Below are positions 47,196 to 60,410 of a DNA stretch of 64,000 nt, one piece after another. Under the pieces are notes generated by a model that saw nothing but the letters and a program-made list of their open reading frames with translations, was not told the origin of the DNA and ran no database searches. The DNA is from Lithospermum erythrorhizon (lineage: Eukaryota > Streptophyta > Magnoliopsida > Boraginales > Boraginaceae), in the NCBI GenBank assembly GCA_019722365.1, contig JADFUC010001889.1, positions 1,364,001 through 1,428,000 of the forward strand, written 5' to 3'. The position numbers and the translations under genes were made by a program. Position 1 is the first letter of the stretch. Every line of letters starts with the position of its first letter.

Positions 47196-47615
47196 CTCTC
47201 TTTCATCTCATGAAGAATATCTAATTTGATTTTCAAGTTTTAAAGTTAACAATTTTTTGCAATCTTTATTAATTCATATAACTTTGATTGAAATCAGAAT
47301 TATCATATCAATTATTAGAAAATAGATTAAAAACGTAAATGTTTTATATTGTTTCACAAAATATTATAAATCTAACTCTTATAAAAATAATTGAGTTTAA
47401 AATTGAAAATGTTAAATCATAATTCAAAAATGCATGAATGAACAATCTGCATGTGAAGATGCCACCCTATATAAAAGTTCCAATAGTAGATTTATAATGT
47501 CCATGTGTTGAACTTTATTTGCAGGGCTTTTTTGGGAAGTGTTAGTGATTATTGTGCTCACCATGCAAACTGCCCTGTCGTCATCGTGAAGTCGCCAAAA
47601 GAGACTCACAAATGA
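41796..47615 (+). CDS. Universal stress protein (USPA-like), gene B
   Basis: Exons 41796-42066, 42689-42783, 47037-47155 and 47525-47615 join (phases 1, 0, 2, as in gene A) to 191 residues plus stop. Exons 3 and 4 have exactly the lengths of gene A (119 and 91 nt). Marks: KIVVAIDESDESFYVLKWVL (about 32-51) with the ATP-site Asp; VDLLVVGSRGRGKIKRAFLG giving Gly153-x2-Gly156-x9-Gly166-Ser167; and VSDYCAHHANCPVVIVKSPK. The ATP motif is complete, so it should bind nucleotide. Intron 2 is 4253 bp, very AT-rich, with a tandem array and MITE-like arms; introns 1 and 3 are 622 and 369 bp. The gene starts 3.7 kb from gene A in the opposite direction, an inverted duplicate pair. Confidence 0.93.
43985..44590. 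repeat. Tandem array of MITE-end-like units in USP-B intron 2
   Basis: A unit of about 90-102 bp is repeated about six to seven times. Its landmarks are ATTGAAAAGAAAATTGAACAATCT..GTAGATGGAGGTA and ATAATTTTTAAGTTTTGTGGTCGAAGTTTAAATAATTTTAACT. Unit starts lie near 43991, 44088, 44183, 44281, 44374, 44463 and 44562. The CAATCTTTTTGTAGATGGAGG part resembles the end of the Stowaway MITE at 33617 (CAATCTTTTAGAGATGGAGG). Confidence 0.75.
47167..47195. repeat. (AT)n microsatellite in USP-B intron 3
   Basis: An uninterrupted AT run begins about 12 bp after the exon 3 donor. Confidence 0.95.
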
Positions 47616-49905
47616 AAATAAGGAGAATAACAAGAATAAAAGGATTTACAAACTGTTGTAACTATTGTGAATCTTTGTAAACCATGTTGAGTATTTGATA
47701 TAAAATATTACTCCAGTATAATCTTAGTCGGTTGTCGGGATCGTCTCATAAATGACAGGATCCTTGTGCCTAGATATAAAATAAGGCCTCTTTATTAAAT
47801 AAGTTTTTCTTGTATGTAAAATTAATAACCATATATATTTAAAAATCAGTTGCATTTAAGAGATTATTCATTGAAAGTTTTGTTAGAAAAACAAATATTC
47901 GAAAGAAGTCTATCATCGACAATAGAATTATCAACATCATTCGAATTAAGCTCATCATCGACAATATATACTAATCATCAACATCATTCAAGTTAGCCTC
48001 AACATTGACTATACTATTAACCATATCATTATCAATATTATCATCATTAGCAGGAGAAACTTGAGATTCTTTTTAATAAAAACTTCTCAAGAGCTCCTTT
48101 TGAGAATTTTTACTTTTCAATTTCTTTTTCTTACGTCATATCCCAGCCATATTTTCTGGGGCTTCTGCGCAACATAACTAATAACGATGACAAAACGATA
48201 GACATGATATATGTAGATAAAAATAATATGAGATTTTTTCTTCAAATAATAAACACTTCTAATTACCCTTCCTCCTAATAAGAAATAAATGATATTGATG
48301 GTAGTATCTATAATAATTTAATATATTAAATTATGAATAATTCAATATAAAATCAAGAAAATATCACAAACAAAAAATTCAAATTGAGAAAAGAAAAAAA
48401 ATTATAATTTTAAGTATTTACTTACATTAATATTCAATTAATGAATGATGAAAAGTTGGTCAATTGAATTCAATTTTAAATAATTATATAAGAGTTCGAA
48501 TAATCAATCGGTGATTTTGTATATAACTTGTCAGATAATCATTCACTGGTCCAAACTCCAATTTGTACTATTTTCTTTTGTTTATCCTTCTTTTTTTGGT
48601 ATTATGGGATGTGGGTTGTGGGGCCCTCAAAGGATGAGATCCGCAGTACCGGTCCTACAAGCCATTAGTCACCGGTTGCCTAACTATAAATTAATTTTTT
48701 TTAATTAGCCTACTTCAACTATAAATTTTTTTTGAATGCCCTTTTAATTTGTTTTATAACTTTAAACGACAAATTGACTAGTTTGTTCCTAATACTACAC
48801 TTAAAAATAAAGGACATATTTAAAATATTTTATAATTAAAATAATCATCCACCCTTCTTTAACATACACCCCACTCTCTACCTCACCTGCCGCCCTCCAT
48901 CACTACCGCCAGCTAACACTATCACCACCGAACACCATCACACCCCGCAACCTTCAACCACCATTGCCACCTCAAACAACACAACCGTCAACTTTTCCTC
49001 CACCATCAACCACTAAAATAATTACACCATCAAATAATCAAAATTAGAATCAACCACCAACAATTAAGAGTTTTTGTTATCAAAATTAGAATCAACAATT
49101 AAAAAAAATGAATGTAATAAAAAAAACTCAATTAATAAACCCAAAATCAATTAGATTGAATTTTTTTTTGTGAAATTAATGGTTTAAGAAGACGTATTGG
49201 CATAAGATCGCAAATTACCAATACAAAAATTTCTTCCAACTATCTTATCCACACTTTTATAAGTATATAGATTTAGTAAGAATAAATGCATTTTATTTGA
49301 TATTTATCTTGGACCAAATCCAAATTAACAAAAGTCATTAGCATGACTAGGATAAGCCTCAAATCTCCTATATCATTTAATTCCTAAAAGATCGTACAAT
49401 TTTAAATTTTGAACTCAGATACTTTTAAATATATCTCATATACAATTTGAAGAAACATATATCAAATATATTGACCCGGTGAAACTTGACTTGGATTGAC
49501 GAGGGGCCACTTGCAGGCATTCTGACTCAATCCCTCTTGGCATATCAAATGAATTGAGGGAGTATAATTTTCTCTATTAATAATAGATACAATCGATACA
49601 CCAACGAATTTTTGCATAATCTTCAAGGTAAGAATTACCAAGTGCATATGTATTTCACCACAATTCAAGATCAACTAAAATGAAGCAAAATTTGGAGCTG
49701 ACAAATGTGACCAAAATTTAAGATTACTTTCGTTACATAATTTACAGACTACACATTTATAGTGTGTATAGTGTTGCCCCACATTTATGTACATGTTCAC
49801 GTGTATAAAAAAGGTCAGTTCTCTATTTTACCATTTCCATTTTACGATCTTTTTGCATTCTTTTTCTATCTGGAAGGGAAGGGTAACGACTAATGAGTGT
49901 GATTT
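47616..49905. other. Convergent intergenic space between USP-B and LAMP1
   Basis: AT-rich, without a gene. A C/A-rich low-complexity patch lies at about 48880-49020 (CACC-type repeats, no long frame). A MITE-end-like GAGGGAGTATAATTTTC sits near 49556. Confidence 0.5.
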
Positions 49906-52900
49906 TCAGGATAGTCCACCCCTCAGAGCACTGCTTGCTCTTTGAATGGCCCTGGCAATCCTCCAGATTTCGTGCTCGATCACAGCCTTCCTCTCTCTCG
50001 AGTCGAGTTTAGCAGCTCGAGAAATAGCATCAACCAGGCCAGGAAAGAAATCCAACCGAGTTTCAATGTTGTTGTGAGGACCATAAATCTGCACAACATA
50101 TCAAATGTATGTTAATTGATTAACCCCACAAAGTTTAAGTTTCTCAATCGGCAATGCGCCCAACTACAAGACTAGTGTAGCAAAAAAAGAGCTTATTTTT
50201 GTTATTACTAGCTAATGCAAGTAACAGAAAGTAGTTTTGCTTTCAGGAGGCAGCTGCAGGGGGTCATAGAAAGAGCTTTCATCCAATCAAACAAAAACGA
50301 ATTGAAAAAACCACAAAACGAATAAAACCTATTCAAGCCTGTGAGGAAATTTTATTAAGAGGGAACAACGGGAATAGAGTATTTAATTTAGTTAAACGGA
50401 TTGCTTACTAGATGCTTAAACCATTTCCTTCCTTGTAGCCCCATGGGATCTAAGAAGCCTCTTTCAGTAAGCATCAGCCGATCATTCAACATACGTCTCT
50501 TCAGTAGCGACACTCCATCCGAGGTCTCATGCCTTTCCAGTTCCTAAATTACAAATAAAATTAATGAAAGGAAGTTTATTCTCGGTATCTAAGAAGTTTA
50601 AGAAGGGGAAGAGATGGATTGCCATGTAGAATCGTAACAAAATGCCCATCTTAACTTTGCTCTTCTAAAACTTGTTCAAAAAACATTCAATATCATCATT
50701 CCTAAACCATTCATTGTTTATTTTTTTATCTGGATTAAGCTGTCGAAGAAGGTTCAAGATTTCAAGTTATTCTTAAGACAAAAGAAAGTACAGGATTCCA
50801 AAGTATTCTGTAAAATGGGAAAAAGTCAAATTGCAACTGACCTTAATTTCTTCCTGCATCTGTTTTGCAGCACAAATGAGGTCTTCAATGGCAACAAAAA
50901 TAGATCGCAAAGAGATTTCATTTCCCAACAAGTTGCTCATTGTACTTGCATAAACCTGAAACAAAATAAACAAAATGAAATAAAGATAAATTGGATCTTC
51001 AAACATTAACGGTTTGGACCATTGTGCATGCACATCTGAAAGCAAGTATTTTATTTGCTGATGTGCACTATATGACTCTTTTCACAGAATTGAGCAGGGA
51101 ATAATTCGGGGAAAACATTAACAAAAATCAATTGTAGTTGAAATTTATTTCATAGACTAGATCTATTATGCCTTTATTTTTATTTATTTTTGAATCACAA
51201 ATGGTGTAGTTTCCTTTTCAAGGACTTTCAGGCTCTAAAAGTTTTGAGTCCAATAGAAAACCTGCAGTTCTTCAGCATAAGTGGAGTAATTAAAAGGTAA
51301 AATTGGATCATCAGCCAAGCGAAGTGCAAGAAGTCCCCATACTCCAGTGACTGCATTAGGAAAAGGTATAGTCAGTCTTATTTACATGTTAACGAACCAA
51401 CTTTCCGTCTGTTTTTAATGGAAATATAATAGAAGTAAAACAGATACCAGCCACATGCCGATGGAACAGTGGGTCTCCAACTCTAATCATCCAATCATAA
51501 GAGTCAAAAGCAGTGTGATAGACTGGAAATTCTGTACAACATTTGGAAAAGGTTAAGCTAAAAGATAATAATGTAAAGCTTCAGATTCCAATGATCACCC
51601 ATCCTCTTTCAACCCTTATTATTTAGTATATGTTATTTTAAACTCCATATTTATGCATCACAGGATGTACCTCCACCATAGTACATATCCACGGATGGAA
51701 CACCTGCATGTTGCAGAAATGGAGCGAAATCAGAATCTACTCCACTCAGCCTCTGGATCTGCAAACTTGCCAAAAAATATTGAGGATGCATAAGTAATGA
51801 AATACTTAGGGAAGATATAGACGATAGTAATGCAGATATAGAATCAGTAATCAGAAAGGGATGAAAACTTACTTTGCCATCTTTTTTAGCAGATTTCCAA
51901 TTCTCATATGCTCTTGTGCTTTCAGAGTCCGGATCTTTAACCTTCACTTGCAATAAGAATTAAAGTTATTGTGATAAGTTTCAATATATAACCCTACTAT
52001 GGTGGTTATTTGGACATTGAAATGAAGTCTTCAAGGCTACCTTCTTTGTAATTTGTCTCACAAGATCATCTAGCTGAGGAGTTGCACCAACAAAAAATCC
52101 TGGGCCTTGAGCGGCACAATCCACGTTGAGGTATGCTACAGCTTTGGAGTCTAGATTCATTAAGTTTTGCTCTACCCATTCGGATGATCCAATCTGAAAA
52201 CAAGAAATAGCTAGATGATTATCTCATCTAAAAAGTTTAGGTGATGAAAAATAATACTTAGTGATGAAAACCAGAGGTAAACTATACATCGAGTATTACA
52301 AACATCTTGTAAGCAACAATGCTGAATTAGTTGGGTTGGGAGGACTAGTTAGAAATGTTATAGAGATTAGGAAAGCTACTAATTAAGCTGACAAGTGTAT
52401 TAAATGAAGTTCCATTCCGGAAGTGACTGCTTTAATAACATAATTGAAACACTGCATTCTCCTTTATGCATGAACTATAGATCATATATTTCTGATGCAA
52501 TATGGCATGTATAATGAGATCAATAGTGCAATCAAGTTTTCCAGATTTATGTTATCATAAGTATGCTATCATAAATATCAATAAATGCTATAATCAGGTC
52601 ATTCTGATACATGATGGCAGAAGGACAATAATAAGACAGAAAATTACCTACCATCCCAAATTCTTCAGCATCCCAGCTGCAGAGAACAATAGTTCTCCTA
52701 GGATTCCAACCCGAGCGTTTGAGAAGGGCATAGCGTCGAGCAATGTCAAGCAAGGCAGCAGTTCCGCTGTTAGGATCAACTGCCCCATAAGTCCATGCAT
52801 CCCTATGATTGCCAAGTAGGACATATCGGTCAGGCTCCTCCGATCCAGGGATTACTGCAAATACATTGTGGATTGTAGCAACCTTCATCTCTCCCTGTAA

Positions 52901-55139
52901 AGACGTAGTTGTAATGTAAACACCTTTGGAAGCGATCATACAATTGTTTTTAATTGTCCTTTAATAGTAAATCTATAAACTTATGCAATCAAATTCAAAA
53001 CTCAAGCCACTCACACAATCTAGGTTCTTTCTGGCTAGTTCTCGTACGCATCTAGACACCCATTATAGTTCGACAAAACAACATTAAGTTAAGAGAACTG
53101 TGACATAATACACATTAATTGGTTAAAAAAAAGATGCCTTCGAGATCATTATAAACGAGGTAAAATTGAGTATGGACGATTGTCTATCATCTTCCTTTTG
53201 AAATGTCTAGTATACATACTTTAAGCTTTGTTTAGCCAATAATGTGCACTTATTCAGCTGATTAAATGCCATTGGAATTGAGGTTAAAGATGCAGCAATA
53301 AACCATCCCTGATAATATCGCTCGCTTTAACCCATATATCCTGTTATTTACCTCTCAAACTTTGTAAAGAATTCTCAGACTTTCTGGCCAAACCAGAAGT
53401 CAAATATATACAGCCTTGCCAAGCCCCAAAGATCCCCTAATCAAATGTCAACCTTAAATCTCTCGAAATTCCACAAATATTTGACACTAGTGACCACAAA
53501 TAAGAGGATGTGGACCTCAATAGCACACCAAATACAACAAGACGCTCTACAAGTCACTACACAACAAGCATAAGCATAGATAACAACTTCCCTATTTCGA
53601 CAACAAAAAGACAAATTAATTTCTATTACTAACTACATCCCTCAAAGATTGTCTAGTATGTTTTTCAATGGTCAAAATTAACAAACTTTGCGCTGTTAAT
53701 TGTCAATTCCTAAAGATCCCCTTATCCATAAACTAGTGTCGACTTTAAATCTCTCGAAATTCCACAAATATAAACACCAGTGAATTCAAATAAAAATGAT
53801 GTGGACCTCAATAGCACACAAAACACAACAAAGCCTTCTACAAATCACTACACAACAAACATAAACACATATAACAAATCTTTCTTGTTCCGACAACAAA
53901 AGGACAAATTAAAAACATAATCTTTGGAGTACTACTATTCTACTAACCTCGTACGTAAAATTGAGCACAGTTGGACCAGGACCAACAAACCCAACCCCAA
54001 AACTCCTCAAACTCTCCCTCCATTCAAAGGGCACTACACATCCCCCCAATGACCTCAAGATAGTCTGAGCAACCTCGACCGAAACCGGCATAGAGGGCAC
54101 TTTTGTAAACCTTTCAAGCACTTGTTCATCATCAAGTTCCAGCTTCTCCCCCCCTTCAACCGCCCCCCACCCTGGACTTAAGGGGTCCCCTACACCCTTC
54201 ATCACAGTACCCCTCTCCACTCCAATGTTCCCCTCTGTATACATCAACACAGCTGCAACACCATTATCCGCCGCCATCTCAACCACGGCGTTTCTGCTCA
54301 TTCCGCCGCCTCGACGGACAAGGCCAATACAGCCCTTGACCTGCATCATTGGCATAACCATGATTTTTAAATAGAGAAACAAATGAACTTACCAGAATAA
54401 TATGAAAACATAGGGGCGGACGAAATAATTTTTCAACAAAACAATTATGCATTCATTCGGATTTAGTTTTTTGAGTTTTATATTCATAAATATTCAACTT
54501 TTTTTATATAAAATTTTCGGAAAATTAAAATTACTTGAACCCATCATATTAATTAATTTGTATTTTAGTAATCTTTCCATATGGACCGAGTACATTACAC
54601 CTCCCTTGCACAATTACCTCCACCCCAAGAACACTGAGCTTTTTATAATCTTCTTTCCTCCCATAGTTCAAGAACACTGCTTTACTATACACTCTTCCCG
54701 AAGGAGAATACGCATGGTACGGCAAAACGACGTCGTTCTTGATATATTCATTAAATGACGCAAACGTTCCGTTTCTATAAACGCCACTCAATGAGGAGTG
54801 TATAGGATATGATAGTAGGGTAGTGTAGTTGGTCATATGAGTTGAAAGTTGAAGGGTTTGGAAGTGATTTTTAACGTATAAAGCGGTTTGGAAGGCTTGG
54901 GGTGTTCCGGCGAGATGGGGGTGGAGAGTGAGGCGGCGGAGGTAGGCGGCGATGGTGGCGTTGTTGGCTGAGGAGAGGAAAAGGGTAGTTGTGGAATTTG
55001 GTGGGGTGGTGGAGGGGGGGTGGTGGATGAAGGTGTAGGAGGCTAGGATGAAGAGGGTGAAGATGGAGAGGAGTGTGCATGGGTGTTTTTGTGTCAAGGG
55101 CATTTTGGTAATGGGGGGGAAGGATGATGTCAGAGGCAT
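49906..55139 (-). CDS. Glutamate carboxypeptidase II-like protein, LAMP1/AMP1 family (M28B)
   Basis: Eleven minus-strand exons: 55139-54618, 54340-53948, 52894-52652, 52193-52041, 51941-51873, 51758-51671, 51531-51448, 51350-51262, 50955-50842, 50543-50409 and 50088-49906. They join in phase to 690 residues plus stop. Order: signal anchor (about 22-40), PA domain (about 110-270), M28 peptidase core and TFR-dimer C-terminus. Zinc and catalytic residues are all present: His335 (GNHRDAW), Asp345 (AVDPNSG), Glu382-Glu383 (WDAEEFG), Asp411 (YLNVD) and His495 (PVYHTAFDS); the first four metal-ligand spacings equal those of human GCPII. Arabidopsis AMP1 and its paralog LAMP1 are ER-associated and control meristem size and miRNA-mediated translation. 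Wording and length (LAMP1 is about 680 aa) fit LAMP1. An alternative start is the Met 12 codons in. Intron 2 is 1053 bp and contains a direct repeat. Confidence 0.95.
53428..53911. repeat. Two-copy direct repeat (about 195 bp, period 284) in LAMP1 intron 2
   Basis: Blocks AAAGATCCCCT, TTAAATCTCTCGAAATTCCACAAATA, GATGTGGACCTCAATAGCACAC and CGACAACAAAA(A/G)GACAAATTAA recur in the same order at 53428-53618 and 53712-53911. The copies differ at perhaps a sixth of positions. Confidence 0.85.
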
Positions 55140-55601
55140 GTGGAGTTTCAGACAAAGATTTATTGAGAAATGGAGAGTGATGAAGTGAATGTGTGCATGT
55201 TGTTCAAGTACACAAGTACTGGTATTTGAGGCGGTGAGAGTGATTTCGATGTTGAGTTGTTATACAATACATCCAAATAGTGTTTGTTTGAAAGATGAAA
55301 TGATTATTTTATCTTTCCTATTTGTGCTCGTAGTAGCTACGTAAATTATATTTAAGTGCTAAGAAAATAATTATTTCAATAATAAAAATCATTATTTGGG
55401 TGAGTGTATATTGATCTCATTGGATGTCATTTGCCAACTTGCATTGTCAAGGGAAAAAAAAGTTCAAACTTTATTCAAATTAACCCAAATATATTTAAAT
55501 TTGTCTTTTGTGATTAGAGCATGTACATCACTTTTCTAAAATTTTCTAAAATACATTTTAAATTACTATTTTTTTTACTTTTTAGGATTTTATGTATATT
55601 T
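55140..55601 (-). promoter_or_regulatory. Upstream region of LAMP1
   Basis: This is the minus-strand promoter side. The leader is C/T/A-rich (CATTCACTTCATCACTCTCC). No convincing TATA box was found. Confidence 0.3.
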
Positions 55602-55757
55602 AGACAAATTTTTTATTATTCACTTTACTATTAAAAAAAATAGGGAAAATATAAATTTAGGAGGGAAGAGGGTTGGTACAAATTTTATTATTCACTCTAC
55701 CATTAAAAAAAAATAGGAAAATATAAATTTAGGAGGGAAGAGGGTTGGTACAAATTT
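55602..55757. repeat. Two-copy 72-bp tandem repeat upstream of LAMP1
   Basis: ATTATTCACT(T/C)TAC.ATTAAAAAAAA.. through GGAGGGAAGAGGGTTGGTACAAATTTT occurs twice with a 72-bp period; the copies differ at only a few bases. Confidence 0.93.
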
Positions 55758-56570
55758 TTATAGTAAGGCACCTTATTTTAGGGAGTTGAAAATGCATTTT
55801 TTTTTTCATTTTTAATAATCCCTATTTTAACTTTTAGGAGAATTGATGTACATGAATTTAGGGAATCCAATAGTCTAACTAATTAGTGGTGTGATTTCAT
55901 TGCATTTCATGTAATCTTAATGCATAGTCCATTGATTTCAATTTTTGGTTCGAGCTTTTACAAGATTAATTTTTGATTTTCAAGTTTATGTTCCAATGAA
56001 CGGAGTATGAGATTTCGACTCCAGCACGTTCAGCTACAAGTAGACTTTAAACAACAAAGAAAAATTATGATACTGATCTCTATATTCTAGTCCATTTTAG
56101 TTGTGATGTACTATCTAATTAGTTAGTTCATTTTAGAAGGATCGTCTGTGAATTGTTTTTCTAATTTTGGATGCTGCATTTTTTTCATTTCATAGGAGTA
56201 CATATGCAAAGTGTTGGGTCAATTAATAAATAGACAGTGTTAAGTACAAGCCTCTATTCGCATCACTTCATCGTTTTTACACATGCAGGGGGACAAGTTC
56301 ACATCCAACCCAAATGTGCACATTTTATGTATTTGGCAACCTGTGAACTGACAAATGGAATTCTCCATGTGATAAGATCATCCGTTTGCAGGCGGGATGC
56401 AATAAAGTGATAAACTCATTCAAAGCGTTACTTCAATGTGTTGGTGTTTTGATAGATTCTTTTAAAACCATGTTATATTATCATTAGTTAGTATTGCCCG
56501 TCAAATGACGGCGAGACGATGTTCTATTCAATAATGAATCTAACTAATTTTATAAAATATAATGATATGC
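55758..56570. other. Intergenic DNA, no gene seen
   Basis: A less AT-rich patch at about 56260-56440 (CACATGCAGGGGGACAAG..) has only short frames in every phase. Confidence 0.45.
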
Positions 56571-56574
56571 AATT

Positions 56575-57350
56575 TTAACTCAGTGTTACGGGCGAAAAAT
56601 GTTATCTTAGAGAATTTATTAAATAATCGAGTATTAATTTATCGAAGCATCGTAGCTGAGCAAATCATGAAAAACCCCTGTTAAGAAAATTCATGTAAAA
56701 ACTGTGTTATTATCTACATAAGACCGCATGAGAAATAATTAAAAAAGAACTAGAAAATAGCACGATTTATTAATTTAGTCTTATGACCGAGTCGGACGGG
56801 CCAAAAAATATTATCTTAGAGAGTTTATTATTAAATAATCAGTATTAATTTATCAAATTTATCAGAGTTCATAATTGTAAAAAATCAATTTCTACTCAGA
56901 ATGAGTAATTAAAAAAATGATAATTGAAAAAAACTCAAAAAGGAAAAAACCAATCACTACGATCCTTACTCCACCATAAGTTCCAATCAAATTACTACAG
57001 ACGATATTCTAGGTCTAAAAAGTTGGTTGACAACTACAAAAAAAAATCATGGAAATAATAAAAAATGAACGAAAAGAGTACTTACCACACTTAACAATCT
57101 CTACTCAGTAGTCGGGTAGGGGCCAAAAAATATTTTATAAAGAGTTTAAGAGGAAAAAAAAAATTTCAAGTGAAAAATGAACAAAAAAACACAAATACTG
57201 CTATCAAGTATAGCCACAAAAAAATGAACGAAAAAGAACACAAATTATTAATTTAGCACTCTATCCCCGAGTCGGGAGAGGCCAAAAATATTATCTTAGA
57301 TTATTTTAGAGAGTTTATTAAATAATCGAGAATAATGAAAAATGAACGAG
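56575..57350. repeat. Degenerate repeats with a TTATCTTAGAGAGTTTATTAAATAATCGAG core
   Basis: The core occurs near 56601, 56801, 57131 (eroded) and 57291. It is preceded in three copies by CCGAGTCGG(A)..GG.CCAAAAA and TTATTAATTTAG..CT. Spacing is irregular (about 160-330 bp). A related phrase appears at about 39240-39285. Confidence 0.65.
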
Positions 57351-60091
57351 AAAGAGATTGAATTATTAATTGAAGAATCTTATCCCCCGAAATTTTAAGA
57401 ATTTATACAGTAGTTGATAATTAAGAAAAAAGCTCCACGCGCTTAGTCCCATATTATTATTACACGGCATCGCACTATACTTTTCTCTTTATATTAATGA
57501 TATATGGTTAATAATAAACAGAAAATTTATTCCGTTCTGTGAGCCCATTTTTCCTAATGGTTCAAAAATAAAGAAGCATTAAAATTTTATATTATTAAAA
57601 TTGAAACCAAATATAATTGATATATGATATATACACTTAAATCCAATCGTGAGAAAATCTTTATTCAAATAATGTCGGATCAATTTTACTAAAACCTCTA
57701 TTTTAACAACTTATTTGCTTAAAAGCTACTGAGTTACCGGTGAGCATTTAAATTGTAAGACGATCAGAAATAAAGCTGATGCACTTAATCAATAATCAAC
57801 ACATATGACATGCTTTAAAACACACGTCCATTTAATACTCTAATGCAAAATCCTAACCATTCCGTTAAAAATGCTTAAGGCAAAATTTCCAAATAAATTA
57901 TCGAGAATAGTGTAAGACAAATTGTATGAGACGATTCACAATCCGTTCAAAGTCATATATACTTCAAACCATTTATCGTACTCGAAACCGAACCGATACA
58001 CCCGATAGCGGATCGATAATACCTGTCATTTTTAAATTAAATGTTATTATTTCTTTTGTTCATAAAGTCACCCGCCATTTCGGTCGGTTCGAAGTTATTT
58101 CTGTGCCTATTCGGCATTTGCATTTGACCTGTATCCTATTTTTTGGTTCTATCTCCTCTCATAATATACTGCATCATTTTAATAAATTGAAGAATGTCAT
58201 ATGCCATTTTTTCTATATTTTGATAAATAAATGAAAATATTGATATTTTTAATAGTCCATCTGAAAGATTCCATTCATTGCTAAGATAGAACTGATGATG
58301 TAATTTATATTAATACTAAAAAAAAGTGTGATTATTTTGGATTATAATTTCTGAGGATCATATGGGCATCGTTCAGATGCACCAACTTTAAGAATGGGCA
58401 AATTTGTGGGTAAGAACATAAGAACACATCACGAAAGGGCTGATTTGTCGGCTTTGACTTGATTTATTTTAAGAAACGAAACAAGATTTATCATATCCAC
58501 TTTCTAGTGATGCCTTCTCAATTTCTTCAAAAGAACAAATTCTTTTGGTCATACTAAAATAATTATAATTATAAAATAATATTTTACGTAAAGTTTGAGT
58601 GGGAAAGCATTGCCCCTGATGTAGTAACATCTTAGGTCACTCTCCAGAATGATAACAACCCTTACCAAAAGTGATGTACACAATCATGCAAGATTCTCAA
58701 ACAAAAGCAAGATCATTGTGTTTTTTGGTTGTATGGTGATTTGCAAAAGCCATGTCCCATGAATATGTTCAAAGTGCAAATATCACATTCCACAAGCCTT
58801 ATGCAACTTTTTAGGGTTAGAATTAAGTCCCTTATCCTTTGTACATCTATAGCTAGTCACAAAATCACTATGAATGGTTTAGTATTCTTTGAACGATATA
58901 TTTAGCGTTCGACTCCATAATCCATAAGTTCCTTGCCATTAATAGTCATGTTCCTGCCATTGACCATATATATGGATCCACGATTAAAAATATGCGATAT
59001 TCATTTTTTCTGAGATCAAACACGTAAAAATTGCGAATTTTATTACACATCATTCGGTACTGCATATCACTTTCACATCACAATTTTTTAAACCAACAAT
59101 GACTCATGGATTGTCACACTATCTGCATCTTCATTATTATGATAACCGGAGAAAACTACAATAATGAAATGAAGAAATAAATATGATAATGATACAATGA
59201 CAAAATAATAAACATAGGCTAAAAGTCAAAAAATAGGCTGCCAAAAATTGTGAGCATTATAACAGATTGATGCATGTTTGCTGCTATGAAAAAATGGATA
59301 AAACATTTGCAAGATTCGAACTTGCACCAATTTATAACCCAACAACTTGAAAAACTCTACTACATTTTTTATATTTGTGGTATTCATTAAATATCATGAA
59401 TATTCTGATTTAAAATTTACAGCGCTCTAGCTCAACTTAATCTAAATCGGTACTCAACTATAGATGGAACCAAAATTGGATACCCAAATCGACTATACTC
59501 GAATAGGCCTGAAATAACACGAACCGACGCGAAATGGCTTGAGTTGACTTATGATATAAAGAAACATCCAGCAGTGGCATCTAATTCATCCGAACCCAAC
59601 CCACACCTTTAGCATGTTAAATACTAATTTTTTTGCATAATTATAACAACATCAATCATCCGATATATGGTGCTAAATTTGGCAACACAAAATTACAACC
59701 TTCATTAAAATAAAACGAGCCATTGTCGATTGATGGGTACATTAGAGGGACAGAGCAGTCGAGTCTTATGAAAAACAGTTCCAATATGAAAAACACTTCA
59801 CATAACGCTGATCATAAGGTACAAATATTGCATCCAGGAAAGTCAAAAGCCTATGTTTATACCCATTTCTAAGCCAACTTGTACACATATCTATTTATAA
59901 TTCAAATTTATAAAAGTAGGTGACAAGTCAGGATATCAATAAGCTTTATATTGATTCACAGGAATTAAATTCCTCAATATATAAATGTGTCATCAATCTT
60001 GTCACCTAAATCTAAAAATGTTAATACTTTAACAACAATTCTATGAACATAAAAATGAAGGGTAAACATTTATAAAAAAAATTTGATAATT
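57351..60091. other. AT-rich intergenic stretch, no gene seen
   Basis: GGTTCG/CGAACC words near 57960-58100 (CGAAACCGAACCGATACACC, TTTCGGTCGGTTCGAAG) resemble the repeat at 38.4-39.0 kb. A frame of 102 codons at 57926-58234 covers it and is not gene-like. Confidence 0.5.
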
Positions 60092-60410
60092 TTGTTGATG
60101 GGTCAGATATTATAATGCCTCGAAATTTATAGCTCATAGGAACCCCTCGTACATCTAATCGCATCATCATGCACACCAACATTAGTAATTAACAAATAAT
60201 TAAAATTAATACTAACTATATCAAAATGATTATTTGAATTAATACTACATAAACATAAAAAATTAAAAATTTGTTAACGGGTCAGAAAATAATTATGCCT
60301 CGAAAAGTTTAGCTCATTAAGTGAACCCCTCGTACATCTAATCGCATCATCATTCCCGCTAACCAAAGTAATTAACAAACAATTAAATTAAATTAAAACT
60401 AGCATACTCT
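60092..60410. repeat. Two-copy direct repeat, period about 180 bp
   Basis: GGGTCAGA..TAATTATGCCTCGAAA..TTAGCTCAT and the exact GAACCCCTCGTACATCTAATC..CATCATCAT (GAACC varies slightly) recur from about 60092 and 60271. The C-rich core is the best-kept part. Confidence 0.85.

Noticed and set aside
48880..49020. CACC-rich patch that might encode a Pro/Thr/His-rich protein
   Set aside because: No frame remains open long enough; simple low-complexity DNA.
57926..58234. 102-codon frame
   Set aside because: It covers GGTTCG-type repeat DNA, ends in low-complexity AT-rich codons and has no leader or recognisable content.
59290..59315. TGCAAG-TTCGAAT-CTTGCA, a tRNA T-arm-like hairpin on the minus strand
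   Set aside because: No acceptor, D or anticodon arm fits around it, so it is not a tRNA gene.
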